From contig JAUUVE010000055.1 in assembly GCA_030589715.1 (NCBI GenBank), positions 1 through 9,557 of the forward strand: a DNA stretch of 9,557 bases, given 5' to 3'. How positions within the stretch are numbered: the first letter of the stretch is position 1; each line of letters opens with the position of its first letter. Source of the stretch: Desulfobacteraceae bacterium (lineage in GTDB: Bacteria; Desulfobacterota; DSM-4660; Desulfatiglandales; Desulfatiglandaceae). Position numbers and translations under genes: made by a program. Below the pieces are notes generated by a model. It was not told where the DNA came from. It was given only the letters and a program-made list of their open reading frames with translations, and ran no database searches. Positions 6,758 to 9,557 of the stretch are shown here, piece by piece.

Positions 6758-6774
6758 CCAAGGCTACCCCTTGG
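6758..6774. repeat. Perfect 6-bp hairpin CCAAGG/CCTTGG beside the heptad arrays
   Basis: CCAAGG and CCTTGG are separated by five bases and directly abut the TTTCNNN array. On the minus strand the hairpin lies about 70 bases after the phoH stop, but the following bases are TCTGAAACTTG, not a T run, so it does not qualify as an intrinsic terminator. It may extend the secondary structure formed by the adjacent arrays. Confidence 0.45.
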
Positions 6775-6844
6775 CTTCAAATTGACCTCGGTGATCAAGA
6801 ACCAACATCTTATTCTGGAAGCCTATAGCTATGGACTTATTTCC

Positions 6845-7840
6845 TTATTGTCTGGAGATCTTGTCCTCCATTTTTTCATAGGCATCGATAATTTCTTGGA
6901 CTAATGGATGCCTTATTACATCCTCTCTGGAAAAGTAGACGAACTGAACACCCTTGATTCCCTTCAGGATTTCTTTGGCCTCAATAAGTCCAGAGGCCTT
7001 TCCATCCGGCAAATCAGTCTGGGTCACATCTCCGGTGATCACGGCCTTACAGCTAAAACCGAGACGCGTCAGAAACATCTTCATCTGTTCACGAGTGGCG
7101 TTCTGGGCCTCATCCAGGATGACAAAGGAGTCATTTAAGGTCCTACCCCTCATAAAAGCGAGGGGGGCAACCTCGATTATGCCCTGTTCAAGCAGCCGGG
7201 ACACATTCTCAAAATCCATCATATCATGAAGTGCGTCATACAAGGGTCTCAGGTAAGGGTTTATCTTCTCATATAGATCTCCTGGCAAGAAACCCAGGTG
7301 TTCCCCTGCTTCCACGGCCGGTCTTGCTAAAACAACGCGGTTTACCTGATTCTTTACCAGCGAGGAGACAGCCATAGCCATAGCAAGATAAGTCTTTCCA
7401 GTCCCTGCTGGCCCAATCCCAAATACAATATCAAATTTTCTGATGCTGTCGATATATTCTTTTTGATTGATTGTCCTTGGAGCTATGACCTTTTTTTTAG
7501 AGGAGATATAGACCTCGTCTTTGAATATCTTTTTCAGATCAACCGAATGATTGCTGCTCAGAATCCTGGTGGCATAGTCCACATCATTGGGATAGATGGG
7601 ATAGTTGGCCTTTAGGAGATCATAGAGCTGATTTAGGACCCTTTCCGCAAGTTCTACCTCCCAATTCCTACCCTCAAGTAATAGGGAATTTCCTCTTCCA
7701 TGAACCGAGACCCCTATTTGCTTTTCAAGCAATTGCAGATGCAGGTTGTGCTCTCCGCAGAGGCTGCGCATCAACTCATGGTCGGGGAATGTTAGTCTTT
7801 TAGTAATGCTGTCTTCACTTGTGGGATCGGGTCTCTCCAA
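6845..7840 (-). CDS. phoH: PhoH-like NTPase (YbeZ family)
   Basis: A cytoplasmic P-loop ATPase of the PhoH/YbeZ family, thought to work with YbeY in RNA metabolism; the exact reaction in most bacteria is unsettled. The protein has 331 residues, typical for YbeZ. An N-terminal region (about 15-110) precedes the RNA-helicase-like ATPase core. Visible motifs are Walker A GPAGTGKT (143-150), ARPAVEAGEHLGFLPGDL (172-189, highly conserved in PhoH), Walker B VILDEAQN (240-247) and TGDVTQTDLP (269-278). The start is the TTG at 7840: it has GGAGGTG five bases upstream and gives the expected length, while the first internal ATG (codon 24) would cut conserved sequence. It lies 85 bases after the YjbQ-family gene and 323 bases before the HD phosphodiesterase gene; ybeY, its usual partner, follows that gene. 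Confidence 0.96.
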   Translation of the reverse strand: MERPDPTSEDSITKRLTFPDHELMRSLCGEHNLHLQLLEKQIGVSVHGRGNSLLLEGRNWEVELAERVLNQLYDLLKANYPIYPNDVDYATRILSSNHSVDLKKIFKDEVYISSKKKVIAPRTINQKEYIDSIRKFDIVFGIGPAGTGKTYLAMAMAVSSLVKNQVNRVVLARPAVEAGEHLGFLPGDLYEKINPYLRPLYDALHDMMDFENVSRLLEQGIIEVAPLAFMRGRTLNDSFVILDEAQNATREQMKMFLTRLGFSCKAVITGDVTQTDLPDGKASGLIEAKEILKGIKGVQFVYFSREDVIRHPLVQEIIDAYEKMEDKISRQ

Positions 7841-7845
7841 TAAAG

Positions 7846-7852
7846 CACCTCC
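7846..7852 (-). promoter_or_regulatory. Ribosome binding site deciding the TTG start of phoH
   Basis: GGAGGTG sits five bases before the TTG at 7840. No competing ATG or GTG is near it in the phoH frame, so this site is the main reason for accepting a TTG start. Confidence 0.8.
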
Positions 7853-7925
7853 GGTACGTTAGGCTCCAGCGGGCGGTGGTCCGCTCTAAGCATGGATATT
7901 CTGTTTTCCGATATACAAAGAAAGA

Positions 7926-8345
7926 CTATTCTCCCGATATTTGGACCACGATGCGCCGATCCCGAGGCCTATTGTCAAAATCAAGCAAGACGATCTGTTG
8001 CCAAGTTCCCAAGGTCATTTTCCCCTCCAATATGGGTATGTGGAGGAACGGTCCCATCATAGCCGCACGGACATGGGCATAGCCATTTCCGTCTCCCCAT
8101 CTCTCATTGTGATCGTAACAGATATCTTCAGGGGCCATTCTCTCTATGGCGTTTTTGAGGTCATTGACCGCGCCGCTTTCGAACTCGATCGTAGTGAGGG
8201 ATGCGGTAGAACCTGGGATAAATAATGTGACTGAGCCGTTCTTCACAGGAGATTTCTTGACCTCCATTTGGACCTGTGGCGTAAGATTTACAATATCAGT
8301 CCTCCCCGTGGTTTGAACGAAGATATGGTTATTTGAGATAGGCAT
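7926..8345 (-). CDS. YjbQ/UPF0047 family protein (secondary thiamine-phosphate synthase-like)
   Basis: The protein has 139 residues, the normal length of this small cytoplasmic family (TIGR00149, UPF0047). The signature is clear: YDHNERWGDGNGYAHVRAAMMGP at 77-99 (written here only to locate it), preceded by STASLTTIE (46-54) and followed by the C-terminal block GTWQQIVLLDF (113-123). The His, Asn and Glu of DHNE are the likely active-site or metal residues. E. coli YjbQ has weak thiamine-phosphate synthase activity, but the physiological role of the family is not established, so the name should be read as a family label. The ATG at 8345 has a GGGGGT ribosome site five bases upstream. No thiamine genes are nearby, and its place between rodA and phoH does not explain its role. 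Confidence 0.93.
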   Translation of the reverse strand: MPISNNHIFVQTTGRTDIVNLTPQVQMEVKKSPVKNGSVTLFIPGSTASLTTIEFESGAVNDLKNAIERMAPEDICYDHNERWGDGNGYAHVRAAMMGPFLHIPILEGKMTLGTWQQIVLLDFDNRPRDRRIVVQISGE

Positions 8346-8461
8346 TGATTACCCCCGAGTAAGATCTGCACGAAGAGGTTTCTTCTATCACAGCCCCTGT
8401 TTTCATGCAAGAAAAAGACATTTGGGGATGACTTTGGGGGGGCGGGCTAACCATGGGTGGC
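8346..8461 (-). other. rodA-yjbQ spacer with a G-rich tract on the plus strand
   Basis: A 116-base spacer without a gene. On the plus strand 8424-8457 contains G4, G7, G3 and G3 tracts, with 8-base spacers between the outer pairs; the transcript strand is correspondingly C-rich. A short GAAGA/TCTTC inverted repeat with a 4-base loop lies nearer the yjbQ start. A possible promoter (TTGCAT, then GATAGA after 15 bases) is too weak to call. Confidence 0.35.
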
Positions 8462-9557
8462 CTACTGGAACATAAATCGCCTCATGCTAATATTCATGAG
8501 CAGTCCCGTGGCTGCCATGGTTGAAATCAGTGAGGACCCGCCATAGCTAAATAGTACCAGGGGATTTCCCACCACCGGAAGAAGACCTGTAACCATCCCC
8601 ACGTTGATTACAACCTGCCAGAAGATGATGGCCACAATTCCAACCGCCAGGAGTGACCCAAATTTATCTTTTGAGTTCATGGCTATCTTTAGGCCCCACA
8701 GGACCAAAAAAAGATATAGCAACAATAGGATTACAGAACCCATGAACCCCCATTCTTCGGCCAGTACCGAGAAGGCAAAATCGGTGTGCTGTTCGGGTAA
8801 AAAATGCAATCTGGTTTGAGTCCCTTTCAGGAAACCTTTACCCCAGAAGAGACCGGAACCTATGGCAATCTTTGACTGATTTATGTGGTACCCCGCACCG
8901 AGGGGGTCCATCTCAGGTCTGAGGAATGTCATGATACGCATCTGTTGGTACTCTTTGAGACCAGACCAAATAAAGGGGACCACAGATAGGGTCGAGACAA
9001 CCAGAATGGCCAATGACTTCCACTTCACCTTGACAAACAGAATAATTGAGAAAGAAATCACGACCAAGAGGAGGGCAGTGCCAAGGTCTGGCTCCTTCAA
9101 GATTAAGGCAGTTGGCATCCCCAGGAGCAAGAATGGCTGCCAGAGGTCCCTCAAGCGGTATTCCTGATGCCAGCCTTTCTCGCTGAAGAACTTTGAAAAT
9201 ACCAACAAAATGGAGATCTTGGCCAATTCTGATGTCTGAAAAGAAATGGGGCCCAGATTTAACCATCTCTGGGAGCCGGATGTGGTCTTTCCCACAACCA
9301 GGACAAGGACCAGAAGGGCTATGGAGAAGAAGTAGATCGGATATGCCAACCGCTCTAAGACATAGTAGTTAAAGGTGGTCATCAAAAAGAAGAGGACAAA
9401 CCCGATCAAGAACCAATAAATCTGTTTCACAAAGACCTGGGAGCCGCCCTCATTACGGATCGGATAGGTGGCGCTATACAGATTTAGGATGCTGATTGCC
9501 GCCACAATTAGCAACAGCAGAAGCAAGACCCAATCAAAATTCTGGATCAATCTGCGA
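8462..9557 (-). CDS. rodA: Rod shape-determining protein RodA, SEDS peptidoglycan glycosyltransferase (5' end cut)
   Basis: RodA polymerises lipid II into glycan strands in the cytoplasmic membrane as part of the elongasome, together with a class B penicillin-binding protein. The frame runs open through the right edge; a TTG at 9550 could serve as a start, but the two preceding codons (Arg-Arg) reproduce the family N-terminus (RRLIQNFDW), so the true start lies a few codons outside. About 364 residues are visible, nearly full length. It is strongly hydrophobic with roughly ten membrane segments. SEDS motifs seen, numbered from the TTG codon, are SGSQRWLNLGPISFQTSE (91-108), KEPDLGTAL (152-160), LPEQHTDFAFSVLAEE (251-266, with the catalytically essential Asp of HTDF at 257) and NPLVLFSYGGSSL (329-341). 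This distinguishes RodA from FtsW by overall similarity and the short N-terminus. PBP2 (mrdA) and mreBCD are probably just upstream, outside the window. Confidence 0.96.
   Translation of the reverse strand, partial: RRLIQNFDWVLLLLLLIVAAISILNLYSATYPIRNEGGSQVFVKQIYWFLIGFVLFFLMTTFNYYVLERLAYPIYFFSIALLVLVLVVGKTTSGSQRWLNLGPISFQTSELAKISILLVFSKFFSEKGWHQEYRLRDLWQPFLLLGMPTALILKEPDLGTALLLVVISFSIILFVKVKWKSLAILVVSTLSVVPFIWSGLKEYQQMRIMTFLRPEMDPLGAGYHINQSKIAIGSGLFWGKGFLKGTQTRLHFLPEQHTDFAFSVLAEEWGFMGSVILLLLYLFLVLWGLKIAMNSKDKFGSLLAVGIVAIIFWQVVINVGMVTGLLPVVGNPLVLFSYGGSSLISTMAATGLLMNISMRRFMFQ

Larger units (their letters stand above)
6522..6844 (-). other. phoH-pgpH intergenic region, no gene seen
   Basis: This 323-base spacer is the longest in the window and is rich in A and T. 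The longest start-to-stop frame I noticed reading with the operon is only about 14 codons (MLVLDHRGQFEAKG) and lacks a ribosome site. The region holds the heptameric repeats at 6685-6757 and a 6-bp hairpin at 6758-6774, described separately. A weak promoter-like pair for pgpH could be TTCCAA (6634-6639) and TATAGA (6610-6615) on the minus strand, spaced 18 bases, matching the sigma-70 consensus at 3 and 4 of 6 positions. That is too weak to annotate, but a separate promoter for pgpH-ybeY-pdxJ would fit the size of the gap. No T-run terminator for phoH is apparent. Confidence 0.6.

Noticed and set aside
6758..6774. Intrinsic terminator after phoH
   Set aside because: The 6-bp stem is followed by mixed sequence, not a T run.

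Overview
The window is a dense, one-directional block of conserved bacterial housekeeping genes, all on the minus strand, so transcription runs from high to low coordinates. In transcription order the genes are rodA (5' end cut off by the right edge), a YjbQ-family gene, phoH (ybeZ), a large membrane HD-domain phosphodiesterase of the PgpH/YqfF type, ybeY, pdxJ, acpS, tsaE, lysC and a ComEA-like SLBB plus helix-hairpin-helix protein. No tRNA, rRNA, CRISPR array, insertion sequence or phage gene is visible. The long open frames on the plus strand read as shadows of the minus-strand genes.

The gene order suggests Desulfobacterota (former Deltaproteobacteria). That group often links phoH, an HDIG membrane protein and ybeY, and also pdxJ, acpS, (nnr), tsaE and lysC. 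This is an inference from synteny and protein style; no phylogenetic marker was searched.

The right third (about 7840-9557) carries rodA, the peptidoglycan polymerase of cell elongation, and the small YjbQ protein, separated by spacers of roughly 85-120 bases. The middle (about 3647-7840) carries phoH, a 323-base spacer with heptameric repeats, the HD phosphodiesterase gene and ybeY. PhoH and YbeY act around the ribosome and RNA quality control; the HD protein is predicted to degrade cyclic di-AMP. The left part (about 142-3643) carries pdxJ (vitamin B6), acpS (acyl carrier protein activation), tsaE (tRNA t6A modification), lysC (aspartate-family amino acids) and the ComEA-like gene. Several junctions here are extremely tight: 3 bases for ybeY/pdxJ, 1 for pdxJ/acpS, 8 for tsaE/lysC and a 23-base overlap for lysC/comEA-like. 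This points to co-transcription and translational coupling.

I did not find a new defence, mobile or biosynthetic system. The points most worth checking are a 101-base overlap between the HD gene and ybeY that one base in an A6 run would turn into a stop-start junction, heptameric GAAANNN/TTTCNNN arrays in inverted orientation upstream of the HD gene, a possible internal start in lysC, and a structured 123-base spacer where nnr often sits.
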